Source of the DNA: an uncultured Fastidiosipila sp.
GTDB lineage: Bacteria; Bacillota; Clostridia; Saccharofermentanales; Fastidiosipilaceae
Assembly: GCA_947253875.1 (NCBI GenBank)
Contig: CAMYAM010000008.1
Span: 10,324-74,323, forward strand
DNA: 64,000 nt
Reading direction: 5' to 3'
Shown: one piece after another, positions 18,794-26,659 of the stretch
Numbering within the stretch: position 1 is the first letter of the stretch
Layout of the letters: the number at the start of each line of letters is the position of its first letter
Notes under the pieces: model-generated
Seen by the model: only the letters and a program-made list of their open reading frames with translations
Databases searched by the model: none
What the model was told of the DNA's origin: nothing
Made by a program: the position numbers and the translations under genes

Positions 18794-18825
18794 TAATTTA
18801 ATCAGTTAAGTTTCATTATATTTTA

Positions 18826-18856
18826 AATCCAGTCTGAAATACGGCTGGATTTTTTA
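18826..18856 (+). terminator. Terminator between the two GH13 genes
   Basis: A 9-bp stem (18826-18834 with 18843-18851, one G-T pair) is followed by a T-run. The second GH13 gene should therefore need its own promoter for full expression. Confidence 0.8.
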
Positions 18857-18996
18857 TTTTCAAGTAAGCTGTCTATTTAGCTTTTACAGCTAAACCAAAA
18901 GTCAAACAATTACACGACCTGTAACTCAAAAAAGTAAGTCTTTTTCTAAGAATTTAGCTAAAATGATAGCAACAAATAAATTACGGAGGTCTTGCA

Positions 18997-20625
18997 ATGA
19001 AGCACTGGTGGCAAGAAACAGTCTTTTACCAAATATATCCAAAGAGTTTTAAAGACAGTAATGGAGATGGTATCGGTGATATACCTGGAATTATTAGTAA
19101 ATTAGATTATCTGCAAAATTTAGGCATAGGCGGAATTTGGTTGTCCCCTATTTACACTTCTCCCCAAGCTGATAACGGCTATGATATTGCCAATTACGAT
19201 GATGTCGACCCAATCTTTGGAGACATGAAGGATTTAAATAAATTAATATTCGAGGCAGAAAAACGTGACATAAGAATTATTATGGACATGATTCTCAACT
19301 ACACTTCAGATGAGAATCACTGGTTTCAAGAAGCCTTGAAGAGCAAAGATAACCCTTATCATGATTATTATATCTGGAGTGACAACGGACCAGATCAGAT
19401 CCCTAATGACATTGAATCGTCTTTTGGTGGTCCATCTTGGACATATGTCCCACACTTAAAGCAATGGTATTACCATCACTATAGCGTGAAGCAACCAGAT
19501 CTTAACTGGAACAACCTGGATATGCGAAAAAATCTTTACGATGTTATTAATCGCTGGATTGATAGAGGGATAGCTGGTTTCAGGCTAGATGTTATTGATG
19601 AAATTGCCAAAGATATTCCAAATAAAGAAATCGTTAGATACCCTGAGATATATGATTTAATTGAAGAATTATCAGCGAATTGTTTCCAAGCAGAAAATCA
19701 TAACAACAAAGATATATTTACAGTTGGAGAAGTTTGGAGTGCAAATCCTGAGCGTGCCAAACGTTGGAGCAATCCAGATGGATCTCAATTATCAATGGTC
19801 TTCCAATTGGAGCATTCTCTATTAGACCAAGATCCTGCTGACAAATATGATATTGTTCCTCTCAATCTGTTAAAACTCAAACAAACAATGAGTAAATGGC
19901 AAACTGAACTTAGAGGCGAAGGCTGGAGCTCATTAGTTTGGGAAAATCACGACCTTCCACGTATTGTCTCTCGTTGGGGTAATGATAAAGATTATAGAGT
20001 TGAATCTGCCAAAATGTTCGCGACTCTCCTACTCGGTATGCAAGGTACTCCTTTCATATATCAGGGTCAGGAAATAGGTATGATAAATCACCATTGGCGT
20101 GATGCTGATAAATATAGAGATATTGAAGCTTTTAATTTGATTAATCAAAGAGACGCTAAAGGCAGAAGTTTGAAAGATGTCTATGACGCTCTTGAGGCTA
20201 AATCTCGTGATAACGCTAGAACTCCAATGCAATGGGACGCAAGTGAAAATGCTGGTTTCACCAAGGGCACACCATGGATAGACGTCACAGATAACTATAA
20301 AGAAGTTAATGTTGCATCAGAAGTAAATGATCCTAATTCAATCTTCAACCATTACAAAAAATTAATTCAATTACGTAAAGACAATGATATTTTCCTGAAT
20401 GGTTATTATGAATTATTGCTTGCAGATGACGAGGAAGTATTTGCCTACAAACGTAGCACAGATGAACAAGAACTTTTAGTAATTTGTAATTTCTACGGCA
20501 ATACAATAGAGCGTGAATTAGAAGAGCTAATTGATGACTCAAAATTGGCGTTAGCAAACTATGATGTTAAAGATATTAATACATTGAAGCCTTATGAAGC
20601 TAGAATGTATCTAAGAAATCTTTAG
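18997..20625 (+). CDS. GH13_31 alpha-glucosidase paralog with altered region I
   Basis: A 542-residue tandem paralog of the preceding enzyme, close along its whole length and most alike in the last 110 residues. It keeps the nucleophile motif GFRLDVIDEI, VGEVW and ENHDLPR, so the catalytic triad is intact. However, the region I motif reads ILNYTSDEN: codon 102 is TAC, where the sister gene has CAT. That His normally contacts the glucose in subsite -1 and is nearly invariant in GH13. Activity may be reduced or the specificity changed. GGAGG lies 7 bases before the ATG. No copy of the ROK palindrome was seen in its upstream region, so control may differ from the first copy. Confidence 0.88.
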   Translation: MKHWWQETVFYQIYPKSFKDSNGDGIGDIPGIISKLDYLQNLGIGGIWLSPIYTSPQADNGYDIANYDDVDPIFGDMKDLNKLIFEAEKRDIRIIMDMILNYTSDENHWFQEALKSKDNPYHDYYIWSDNGPDQIPNDIESSFGGPSWTYVPHLKQWYYHHYSVKQPDLNWNNLDMRKNLYDVINRWIDRGIAGFRLDVIDEIAKDIPNKEIVRYPEIYDLIEELSANCFQAENHNNKDIFTVGEVWSANPERAKRWSNPDGSQLSMVFQLEHSLLDQDPADKYDIVPLNLLKLKQTMSKWQTELRGEGWSSLVWENHDLPRIVSRWGNDKDYRVESAKMFATLLLGMQGTPFIYQGQEIGMINHHWRDADKYRDIEAFNLINQRDAKGRSLKDVYDALEAKSRDNARTPMQWDASENAGFTKGTPWIDVTDNYKEVNVASEVNDPNSIFNHYKKLIQLRKDNDIFLNGYYELLLADDEEVFAYKRSTDEQELLVICNFYGNTIERELEELIDDSKLALANYDVKDINTLKPYEARMYLRNL

Positions 20626-20661
20626 GTTGCGTTTGATTTATTTAGTTCTCATATAAAGAAG

Positions 20662-20695
20662 AAGGTTAGGACATATAATTAGCCTAACCTTTTTC
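20662..20695 (+). terminator. Terminator after the second GH13 gene
   Basis: A 9-bp stem AAGGTTAGG/CCTAACCTT (20662-20670 with 20683-20691) continues directly into a T-run. Confidence 0.85.
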
Positions 20696-20815
20696 TGTTT
20701 TTAAACTATTTTTTTGCAAAAATTTATCTGAAGAGTATAATGTTTATCATTGATTTTACATTGAAAAAATTAATTGCCGTTTAGGCTAAACTCAAAAATC
20801 AAACAAAATTTATAT

Positions 20816-20889
20816 TGCCAATTAGTGTAATGGTAACACACCGGACTCTGACTCCGTACTTGTAGGTTCGAATCCTACATTGGCAGCCA
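20816..20889 (+). tRNA. tRNA-Gln (CTG anticodon)
   Basis: The cloverleaf is complete: acceptor TGCCAAT/ATTGGCA, D arm with AATGGTA loop, anticodon loop CTCTGAC giving CTG, and T loop TTCGAAT. CCA is encoded at 20887-20889. The anticodon stem has one mismatch at its outer end. Confidence 0.93.
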
Positions 20890-20893
20890 TTCC

Positions 20894-20932
20894 AAGACGA
20901 CTTTCAGGATACATTCTGAGTCGTCTTTTTTC
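20894..20932 (+). terminator. Terminator after tRNA-Gln
   Basis: A 9-bp stem AAGACGACT/AGTCGTCTT (20894-20902 with 20919-20927) is followed by a T-run and begins 5 bases after the tRNA end. Confidence 0.85.
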
Positions 20933-20959
20933 ATATCTTAAAAACTCCCTAAAAATACA

Positions 20960-21017
20960 TTGACTACTTTCCCACACGGTGGTACTATAAATGTAACATT
21001 AGTACTATAAATGTAAC
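20960..21017 (+). promoter_or_regulatory. Promoter with a duplicated 16-base operator before the XRE gene
   Basis: TTGACT at 20960-20965 and TACTAT at 20983-20988 form a promoter with 17-base spacing. The 16-mer GTACTATAAATGTAAC occurs twice, at 20982-20997 and 21002-21017, 20 bases apart. The first copy covers the -10. Two phased copies next to a small XRE gene suggest autoregulation. Confidence 0.55.
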
Positions 21018-21042
21018 CATGGTAATAATTAAAGGAGTATCA

Positions 21043-21255
21043 ATGAATGAATTAAAAGTCGGAAATAGAATTGCTGAGTACAGGAAAGAAATGGGGCTTT
21101 CTCAGCACAATCTTGCAAAAGCAGTCGGTCTTAAAAGGCGATCGATTATGGCTTACGAAAACAAAACAATTAGTCCCACAATTGAAACTGCTTATAAAAT
21201 TTGTAAAGTTTTAGGCAGAGATATTAAGGAAGTTTTTATCTTTGATGAAGATTAG
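21043..21255 (+). CDS. Small XRE-family transcriptional regulator
   Basis: A 70-residue protein made almost only of a helix-turn-helix of the Cro/C1 type (RIAEYRKEMGLSQHNLAKAV, then KRRSIMAYENKTISP). Proteins of this size and pattern are often annotated as putative transcriptional regulators in Firmicutes. ATG 21043 is preferred because AAGGAG lies about 6 bases upstream; an in-frame ATG at 21019 precedes that site. Two copies of a 16-base repeat overlap the promoter and are likely its binding sites. It is followed after 14 bases by a gene of unknown function, and the two probably form an operon. Confidence 0.85.
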   Translation: MNELKVGNRIAEYRKEMGLSQHNLAKAVGLKRRSIMAYENKTISPTIETAYKICKVLGRDIKEVFIFDED

Positions 21256-21269
21256 AAAGAGGAAAATAA

Positions 21270-21692
21270 ATGAGTAAAATATTTACCACAAATTCTGAAA
21301 TTATCCAAATGGTCCAAGAAAACTTTGGTCATACGGAAAATTATCTTGTAGCAATGAAGCATAATGACTTCAAAAAAGATTTATTAAAATGGTTCATCAA
21401 CAGACTTTATTACGCTATGGATAGTAGCAGACAATTTATCTTGTATTTTGATCATCAAGGAGTACACGAAAAAGAATTTAGTCTTACAGATAAATCTAAA
21501 TTTTTGCTAATTCCTTGGAACGAGATTGATGAGTTTGATATAAATGATAAAGGTAATAAAATCATTATTAATATAAATCATCTTGGCAAAAAATATTCTT
21601 ATGTAGTTGAATTCAATAACTACTTACTAAAAGGTAATCGTGAAAGATTTGCGCATTTAGAAAAGAAAAAATTTTTCAGAGAGCGTTTATAA
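21270..21692 (+). CDS. Unknown protein, 140 residues, possible PH-like fold
   Basis: I do not recognise a family. The protein has no signal peptide and no membrane segment. The first 55 residues look helical, with a basic patch (KKDLLKWFINRLYY). Residues 65-115 alternate short strands (FILYFDHQGVHEKEF, FLLIPWNEIDEFDI, KIIININHLGKKYSYVVEF), as in bacterial PH-like domains, and the end is strongly basic. AGAGG lies 9 bases before the ATG. It follows the XRE gene in the same transcript and ends at a clear terminator. A regulator-plus-effector pair is plausible, but no toxin or antitoxin family can be claimed. Confidence 0.75.
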   Translation: MSKIFTTNSEIIQMVQENFGHTENYLVAMKHNDFKKDLLKWFINRLYYAMDSSRQFILYFDHQGVHEKEFSLTDKSKFLLIPWNEIDEFDINDKGNKIIININHLGKKYSYVVEFNNYLLKGNRERFAHLEKKKFFRERL

Positions 21693-21726
21693 GTATTAAA
21701 ATTTTTCGAAAAACAAATGTTGAAAG

Positions 21727-21756
21727 TGCCATTACTATCCCAGTAATGGCATTTTT
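21727..21756 (+). terminator. Terminator after the XRE pair
   Basis: A 10-bp perfect stem TGCCATTACT/AGTAATGGCA with a 5-base loop is followed by TTTTT. Confidence 0.9.
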
Positions 21757-21812
21757 CTATTACACTTTCCATCAAGTGCCACTATTCTTTAACTCCAAAT
21801 TGCAACTTAACA

Positions 21813-22379
21813 TCAATCTTCAACGAAACCCACAGAGAATCTTTTCTTAAACTCTCTAGGCTCGCTAATACTTGTTTCTTCTGCAGAGTATCCCAAAACT
21901 AGTGAACCCACTGCTTTGTAACCTTCAGGTAAGTTAATAGCCGTTTTAACTTCAGCATTATCCTGAGTAGACCTTATTGCACCCCAAATATAACAGGCTC
22001 CTAAGCCCAAAACCTCCGCTGCCAATACCATGTTATGAATTATCATGCCAGCACTGGCATATTCTGCATTTCCAATTGTATCTCCATTAGGTCTGACTGC
22101 TACAACAATTAGGATTGGGGCATTATATAAAGGATGCACCTCTCTCCCACTAACTTCACTTACACCTTTTTCTATGATTTCTTTAACCTTATTCGAATTA
22201 ATAACTTGAATGTGATAGTTCTCAAACTTTCCTAAAGCCACCGGACTTGTGTGTGCTGCGGCAATAACCTCGTTTAATATCTCCTTAGGTATAGGTGAAT
22301 TAGAATAAGCTCTAACTGATCTTCTTTCGTACAAAATTTTCAACTCTTTATTTCTAATATCATTTAACTTCTCTATCAT
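21813..22379 (-). CDS. Nitroreductase-family FMN oxidoreductase
   Basis: A 188-residue flavoprotein that reduces nitro compounds, quinones or related substrates with NAD(P)H. YERRSVRAYSNSPIP at residues 17-31 is the FMN-phosphate-binding start of the fold. AAAHTSPVALGKFENYH corresponds to the SPSxxNxQPW region, though the usual Gln-Pro-Trp is changed. LAAEVLGLGACYIWG and the final LPEGYKAVGSLVLGY are typical of the C-terminal half. The ribosome binding site TAGGAGG is strong. It is transcribed alone, divergent from the DapB-like gene. The substrate is unknown. Confidence 0.88.
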   Translation of the reverse strand: MIEKLNDIRNKELKILYERRSVRAYSNSPIPKEILNEVIAAAHTSPVALGKFENYHIQVINSNKVKEIIEKGVSEVSGREVHPLYNAPILIVVAVRPNGDTIGNAEYASAGMIIHNMVLAAEVLGLGACYIWGAIRSTQDNAEVKTAINLPEGYKAVGSLVLGYSAEETSISEPREFKKRFSVGFVED

Positions 22380-22571
22380 ATTTGCCTCCTATTATTTCCA
22401 ATATCATTTCAAACCATCATTTACAAAATCCCCACCTCTACTAAGTATATTCTAACAAGAAATCTTTAAAACATTCTGCAAACATCGACACTTGCAAGCT
22501 TTGGTGCCTTTAATTGAGCACTGATTAAGAGTATAATTAACTTGTAAATCTAATTTTCTAAGGAGGATTTT

Positions 22572-23654
22572 ATGGACAGAAAAATTAAAGTCGCACAATA
22601 TGGTTGCGGTAAGATGAGTAAATACCTTATGCGCTATGTACAAGAAAAAGGTGCAGAACTAGTAGGAGCATTCGACATGAATCCAGCTCTAGTTGGTAAA
22701 GATATCTCCGAAATAACAGGCGGAGCTGAAACAGGAATTAAAATTCAAAGTGCTGATGAATTTGATTCAGCCTTGAAAGAACTAAAACCAGATGTATGTA
22801 TAGTCGCAACAAGATCAACAGTTGAAGAAATTTCTGAAGCATTCAGAACTTGTGCCAAGAACTCTGTCAATGCTATCAGTACTTGTGAAGAGGCAATCTA
22901 TCCTTGGAATTCATCAGCTGAGTTGACTGCAGAATTAGATAAACTTGCAAAAGAGCATAACGTTACCCTATCCGGAAGTGGTTATCCTGATATGTATTGG
23001 GGTGTAATGGTCGATACAATTGCTGGTTCATTGCACACTCTAAACAAAATCAAAGGTGTAAGTAGTTATAACGTAGAAGACTACGGAATCGCTTTAGCAG
23101 AAGGTCACGGTGCCGGATTATCTATTGAAGACTTCGAACATCAAATCGGTCAATACAACGATCTAGGATATGAAGAAACTCTAAAAGCAATCAATGAGGG
23201 TAAAGTTGTTCCGTCATACATGTGGAATCAAAATGGTTGGTTATGCGATAGATTTGGTTTAACCATAAAATCACAAACCCAAAAATGTGTACCAGTAACT
23301 CACCCAGAAGATCTTGAGTCCTCTACCCTTGGTCTCACTGTTAAAGCTGGATACGCAACTGGTATGGAAGCTATCGTTACAACAGAAACTGAAGAAGGCA
23401 TCACAATCGAAACACATAACCTTGGTTATGTCTATGGTCCTGAAGACTTTGATATGAACACCTGGACGTTCGAAGGTGAGCCAGATGTCGAAGTTGTTGT
23501 AGATAAACCTGACACAGTTAAATTAACCTGTGCAAACCTAGTCAATAGGATTCCTGCACTAATTGATGCTGAAGCCGGTTATGTTACAACCGATAAACTC
23601 CCTAACAATCGTTACATCGTCAAAGACATGCACGAGTACGTAAAAAGCAAATAA
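22572..23654 (+). CDS. DapB-like NAD(P)-binding oxidoreductase (2,4-diaminopentanoate dehydrogenase family)
   Basis: A 360-residue cytoplasmic enzyme. The N-terminal Rossmann fold (KVAQYGCGKMSKYLMRY, then VGAFDMNPALVGKDI) resembles dihydrodipicolinate reductase. The longer C-terminal part, with GSGYPDMYWGVMVDTIAG and the CEEAIYPW motif after the nucleotide domain, fits the diaminopentanoate dehydrogenase (ord) group used in clostridial ornithine breakdown. No other ornithine-pathway genes are nearby, so the real substrate may be a different amino acid derivative. AAGGAGG lies 5 bases before the ATG. The next gene is also an oxidoreductase, and the two may share a pathway, although a hairpin separates them. 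Confidence 0.75.
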   Translation: MDRKIKVAQYGCGKMSKYLMRYVQEKGAELVGAFDMNPALVGKDISEITGGAETGIKIQSADEFDSALKELKPDVCIVATRSTVEEISEAFRTCAKNSVNAISTCEEAIYPWNSSAELTAELDKLAKEHNVTLSGSGYPDMYWGVMVDTIAGSLHTLNKIKGVSSYNVEDYGIALAEGHGAGLSIEDFEHQIGQYNDLGYEETLKAINEGKVVPSYMWNQNGWLCDRFGLTIKSQTQKCVPVTHPEDLESSTLGLTVKAGYATGMEAIVTTETEEGITIETHNLGYVYGPEDFDMNTWTFEGEPDVEVVVDKPDTVKLTCANLVNRIPALIDAEAGYVTTDKLPNNRYIVKDMHEYVKSK

Positions 23655-23682
23655 GCTTTAATCAACTAAAGTCAAAAGCAAA

Positions 23683-23714
23683 TTCCTTGCAGTACAACTT
23701 AATACTGCAAGGAA
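23683..23714 (+). terminator. Hairpin between the two oxidoreductase genes
   Basis: A 12-bp perfect stem (23683-23694 with 23703-23714) with an 8-base loop. There is no T-run, so it may only reduce read-through or stabilise the upstream mRNA. Confidence 0.55.
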
Positions 23715-23738
23715 AATTTATATCTACGAGGTGAGTTA

Positions 23739-24776
23739 ATGAAAATCAAAGAAAAAGATAAAGTTAAAAATAATAAAATCTGGAACTGGGGTATATTTGG
23801 TCCAGCAGGAATAGCCAGAGCTTTTGCCGAAGGATTAAAAGTTTTAGACAATGCCAATATTTTCGCAGTTGCTTCACGTAGCGAAGAACGTTCTAGAAAT
23901 TTTGCAGAAAGTTTCCCAGTCGAGAAAGTCTATTCTTCTTATGAAGAAGCATTACAAGATGAAAACCTTGAAATATGTTATATCGCTAATCTAAACAACG
24001 CTCACTACCCACTAGCCAAAGCCTGTCTTGAAGCAGGGAAACATGTCTTAGTTGAGAAACCTAGTTGTTTAAATTCTAAGATGCTTCGAGAATTAGTAGA
24101 GCTGGCTCAAGTCAAAAATCTATTTTTCATGGAAGCGATGTGGACCAAATTTTTGCCCACTACACAAAAGGTTAATGAGTGGATTACAGACGGTAAAATT
24201 GGAGAAATCTCAAGCCTAGAGTGTAGTTTCGGTTTTTCTAGTGGTCTAGATCCAAAATCTAGAGTTGTAGCCTTAAACAAAGGTGGCAGTGCTCTACTAG
24301 ACCTCGGTGTATATACTGTATCGTATGCAGATATGCTCTTCCCTGGTTTTCCAGAATTTATACGCTATAACGCCAGCACAACAGCAGATAACGTTGACAT
24401 TACTGGAGCAGGTTCTTTAATATACAAAAATAATAAAGTTGCATCATTTATAGTATCTGTAGCTAATCAATTAACCAACTACGCTAAAATCACAGGAAGT
24501 AAAGGAAGTATTTATGTGAGTAACTTCATGTCACCTATTGCAGCATCTTTATACGAAGGTATTAGTACAAATCCTAAAGATAATAATTTATTAGAAACTC
24601 ATGTGCAAAATAATCTCGCAAATGGTTACGAATATGAAGCCATGCATGTCATGGAATGTTTGGACAAAGGTATAATAGAGAGTCCAATACATACATGGGC
24701 GGATAACCTTAACGTATTAAAGATAATGGATAAAATGCGTGAGGATATATCTCTGGTATATCCTGAAGAAAGATAA
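23739..24776 (+). CDS. Gfo/Idh/MocA-family oxidoreductase
   Basis: A 345-residue NAD(P)-dependent dehydrogenase, probably acting on a sugar or polyol. NWGIFGPAGIARAFAEGL is the Rossmann dinucleotide-binding loop. AGKHVLVEKP at residues 105-114 is the family's conserved EKP motif, where Lys is catalytic. GGSALLDLGVYTVSYADMLF matches the C-terminal sheet region with the usual Gly-x-x-x-Asp-x-Gly-x-Tyr pattern of the dihydrodiol dehydrogenase-like subgroup. GAGGTGAG precedes the ATG. It lies 84 bases after the DapB-like gene and ends at a strong bidirectional terminator. The substrate is unknown. Confidence 0.88.
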   Translation: MKIKEKDKVKNNKIWNWGIFGPAGIARAFAEGLKVLDNANIFAVASRSEERSRNFAESFPVEKVYSSYEEALQDENLEICYIANLNNAHYPLAKACLEAGKHVLVEKPSCLNSKMLRELVELAQVKNLFFMEAMWTKFLPTTQKVNEWITDGKIGEISSLECSFGFSSGLDPKSRVVALNKGGSALLDLGVYTVSYADMLFPGFPEFIRYNASTTADNVDITGAGSLIYKNNKVASFIVSVANQLTNYAKITGSKGSIYVSNFMSPIAASLYEGISTNPKDNNLLETHVQNNLANGYEYEAMHVMECLDKGIIESPIHTWADNLNVLKIMDKMREDISLVYPEER

Positions 24777-24807
24777 AGTAATTAATAATTCAAATAGATT
24801 TCAAACG

Positions 24808-24839
24808 AAAAAGGCAATTCATTATAAAATTGCCTTTTT
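24808..24839. terminator. Bidirectional terminator
   Basis: A 12-bp stem AAAAAGGCAATT/AATTGCCTTTTT with an 8-base loop lies between convergent genes. The A-run and T-run within the stem arms let it work in both directions. Confidence 0.85.
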
Positions 24840-24861
24840 ACACTAATTAAAAATATACAAA

Positions 24862-25713
24862 CTAAATATTCAGCAATATCATACTAAATAGAGCAATTGT
24901 AAATGCTGGTGGGTCAATATGTGACTCAACATCAGTATTAAATAATCTTGCTAAAATATCTGCTGTTAACCAAGCTAGTGGACCAAAAATTGCTGCAATC
25001 CAGATGTTAGGGATTACGCCAAATGCAAAAGCTGCAACCATACTCACGTGGTGATTAGCTGGTATAGGAACACCAAACATACCAAATGCTAGAACTAAAC
25101 CACCAAGTAGGAAACCAAATGTAGGCACACCAGTAATTTCAACAAAATATGTCATTCCTAAGGCTATCGCATAAGCAGCTAGCAAATGGAATGCTGTTTG
25201 GTTTAAATTGTAATTTAGTCTTTCAGATAACTTGAAGTTCTTACCTAAGATACCAGAGTCATCAAATACAAGTCGACCAATAAAAGCTACGATAATCAAA
25301 GCAAGTGCAGGACTATCTACTTTAAATGGAGCATAATTTTTCAACAAGATACATAGAGCTTGACTTAACATTGCAAAAGCTCCACCAACTAGTAATGTTG
25401 GGAAGTCACCTGTTGTTGCCAATGGAGCAACAATATTATTGCCTGGCAACACCATATCTGCTGGAACTAATTTCTTTCTACTCTTCATGCCGTAGTATGA
25501 TGCAGCTGCAACACCACCTGCAAAGGCAATCTGAGGTGTAAAAACTGGACCAAGAGCAACATTTGTAATAAAGTCCATATTACCTGTTGCCACAAAGATA
25601 CCTACACCAATTAATCCCAAGGCTCCACAGAAAACAAACGAGGCAATACTACCAACATAAGCTCCGAAAATTCCACCAAAGAACGCTAAAACTATTTCTA
25701 TTAAAAATGACAT
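24862..25713 (-). CDS. Polytopic membrane protein, unknown
   Basis: A 283-residue hydrophobic protein with about seven or eight predicted membrane helices and many Gly residues. The N-terminus (VLAFFGGIFGAYVGSIASF) looks like an uncleaved first helix. A charged loop near residue 80 (YYGMKSRKKLVPADMVLPGN) and FGVPIPANHHVSMVAAFAFG near residue 215 stand out; the paired His could bind metal or take part in transport. I do not recognise a family with certainty. It is transcribed alone, with GGGAGG before the ATG, and the region upstream is very T-rich. A permease role is a guess from topology only. Confidence 0.75.
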   Translation of the reverse strand: MSFLIEIVLAFFGGIFGAYVGSIASFVFCGALGLIGVGIFVATGNMDFITNVALGPVFTPQIAFAGGVAAASYYGMKSRKKLVPADMVLPGNNIVAPLATTGDFPTLLVGGAFAMLSQALCILLKNYAPFKVDSPALALIIVAFIGRLVFDDSGILGKNFKLSERLNYNLNQTAFHLLAAYAIALGMTYFVEITGVPTFGFLLGGLVLAFGMFGVPIPANHHVSMVAAFAFGVIPNIWIAAIFGPLAWLTADILARLFNTDVESHIDPPAFTIALFSMILLNI

Positions 25714-25993
25714 TCTATTTCCTCCCGAATAGTCAAAAAAAATTCTAATATAATATATATTATTTTATTTAATTTTGCTTTAATTTTTTATTTTTTAGAT
25801 TTAATTTGCCTTTTCATATAGATTTTGTATTTTATTTCTAGATTGAATTTTTGTTTTATCTTGTCTTTTCACAGTTATAAAATTTTATAGTTTCATAATT
25901 TTATATTTTCATAAAACTTCACAGCTTCTTTATTAACATCACAATTAATAATTAAAGTTATAATGTACTTATAAATCACAAGGAGGTTTACTA

Positions 25994-26545
25994 ATGAAAA
26001 AAGTAGCAGTGTTCCTTGCTCACGGAACCGAAGAAGGTGAAGCAATAATTCAGATCGACTTACTCAGACGTGCTGGAATTGAAGTCAAGACTTTTTCCAT
26101 TGAGGAAGAATTAGAAATACAGAGTGCACATGCCATTACTTTTTTGGCAGATGATTACATAGATAATATTAATCTAAAAGAATTTGACATGCTATTTGTC
26201 CCAGGTGGTGCAAAAGGTGTAGAAAGAATGTATGAGTCCAAGAAGCTTAGTGAAGTAATGAGAGAATTCGCTAAAACCAATTCTCTCATGTCTGCGGTCT
26301 GTGCAGCTCCGACAGTATTAGGCAAATTAGGTCTGCTTGACGGCGAAGTTGCTACATGTGCTCCTAATTGGGAAGCTGGCTTAGGCAAAGCTAGTCATAA
26401 AGCTGAATCTGTCGTTGTCTCAGGTAAGTTCATAACAGGTCAAGGCTTAGGTGCTAGTATTCCATTGGCTTTAGCATGTATTGAAGCACTTGTTGGTAAA
26501 GAAAAAGCTGATGAAGTTGCTAAAGCAATTTGTTATAAAGCTTAG
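25994..26545 (+). CDS. DJ-1/PfpI-family protein (ThiJ/YajL type)
   Basis: A 183-residue cytoplasmic protein of the class I glutamine amidotransferase-like fold. LAHGTEEGEAI supplies the conserved Glu, LFVPGGAKG is the oxyanion loop, and SAVCAAPTVLGK is the nucleophile elbow with Cys103, the residue oxidised in DJ-1. Family members act as stress proteins with glyoxalase- or deglycase-type activities, which are debated. AAGGAGG lies 6 bases before the ATG. It is a single-gene unit with its own terminator. The roughly 280 bases upstream are T-rich with no other gene seen. Confidence 0.9.
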   Translation: MKKVAVFLAHGTEEGEAIIQIDLLRRAGIEVKTFSIEEELEIQSAHAITFLADDYIDNINLKEFDMLFVPGGAKGVERMYESKKLSEVMREFAKTNSLMSAVCAAPTVLGKLGLLDGEVATCAPNWEAGLGKASHKAESVVVSGKFITGQGLGASIPLALACIEALVGKEKADEVAKAICYKA

Positions 26546-26581
26546 CTAATAGCATATTTTCTTAGATTTTTTACAGAACAA

Positions 26582-26629
26582 AAAAGTGAGGCCTATACGT
26601 AAAATGTATTTGACCTCACTTTTGTTTTA
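26582..26629. terminator. Bidirectional terminator after DJ-1 and adhesin genes
   Basis: A 10-bp stem AAAAGTGAGG/CCTCACTTTT (26582-26591 with 26614-26623) is followed by a T-rich run on the + strand and preceded by an A-run, so it suits both convergent genes. Confidence 0.8.
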
Positions 26630-26659
26630 TAACTTTACCTTAGAAACGCTTATTGAGAT

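Noticed and set aside
21002..21017. WalR box before the XRE gene (TGTAAC twice)
   Set aside because: The two TGTAAC elements are 14 bases apart, not 5, and are explained by the 16-base direct repeat.
21270..21692. Toxin of a toxin-antitoxin pair
   Set aside because: The gene order and small XRE partner would fit, but the protein has no known toxin motif, and the evidence is too thin.
20816..21756. Genomic island at tRNA-Gln
   Set aside because: No integrase, no repeat of the tRNA 3' end and only two small genes were found, so it is reported only as a possibility.
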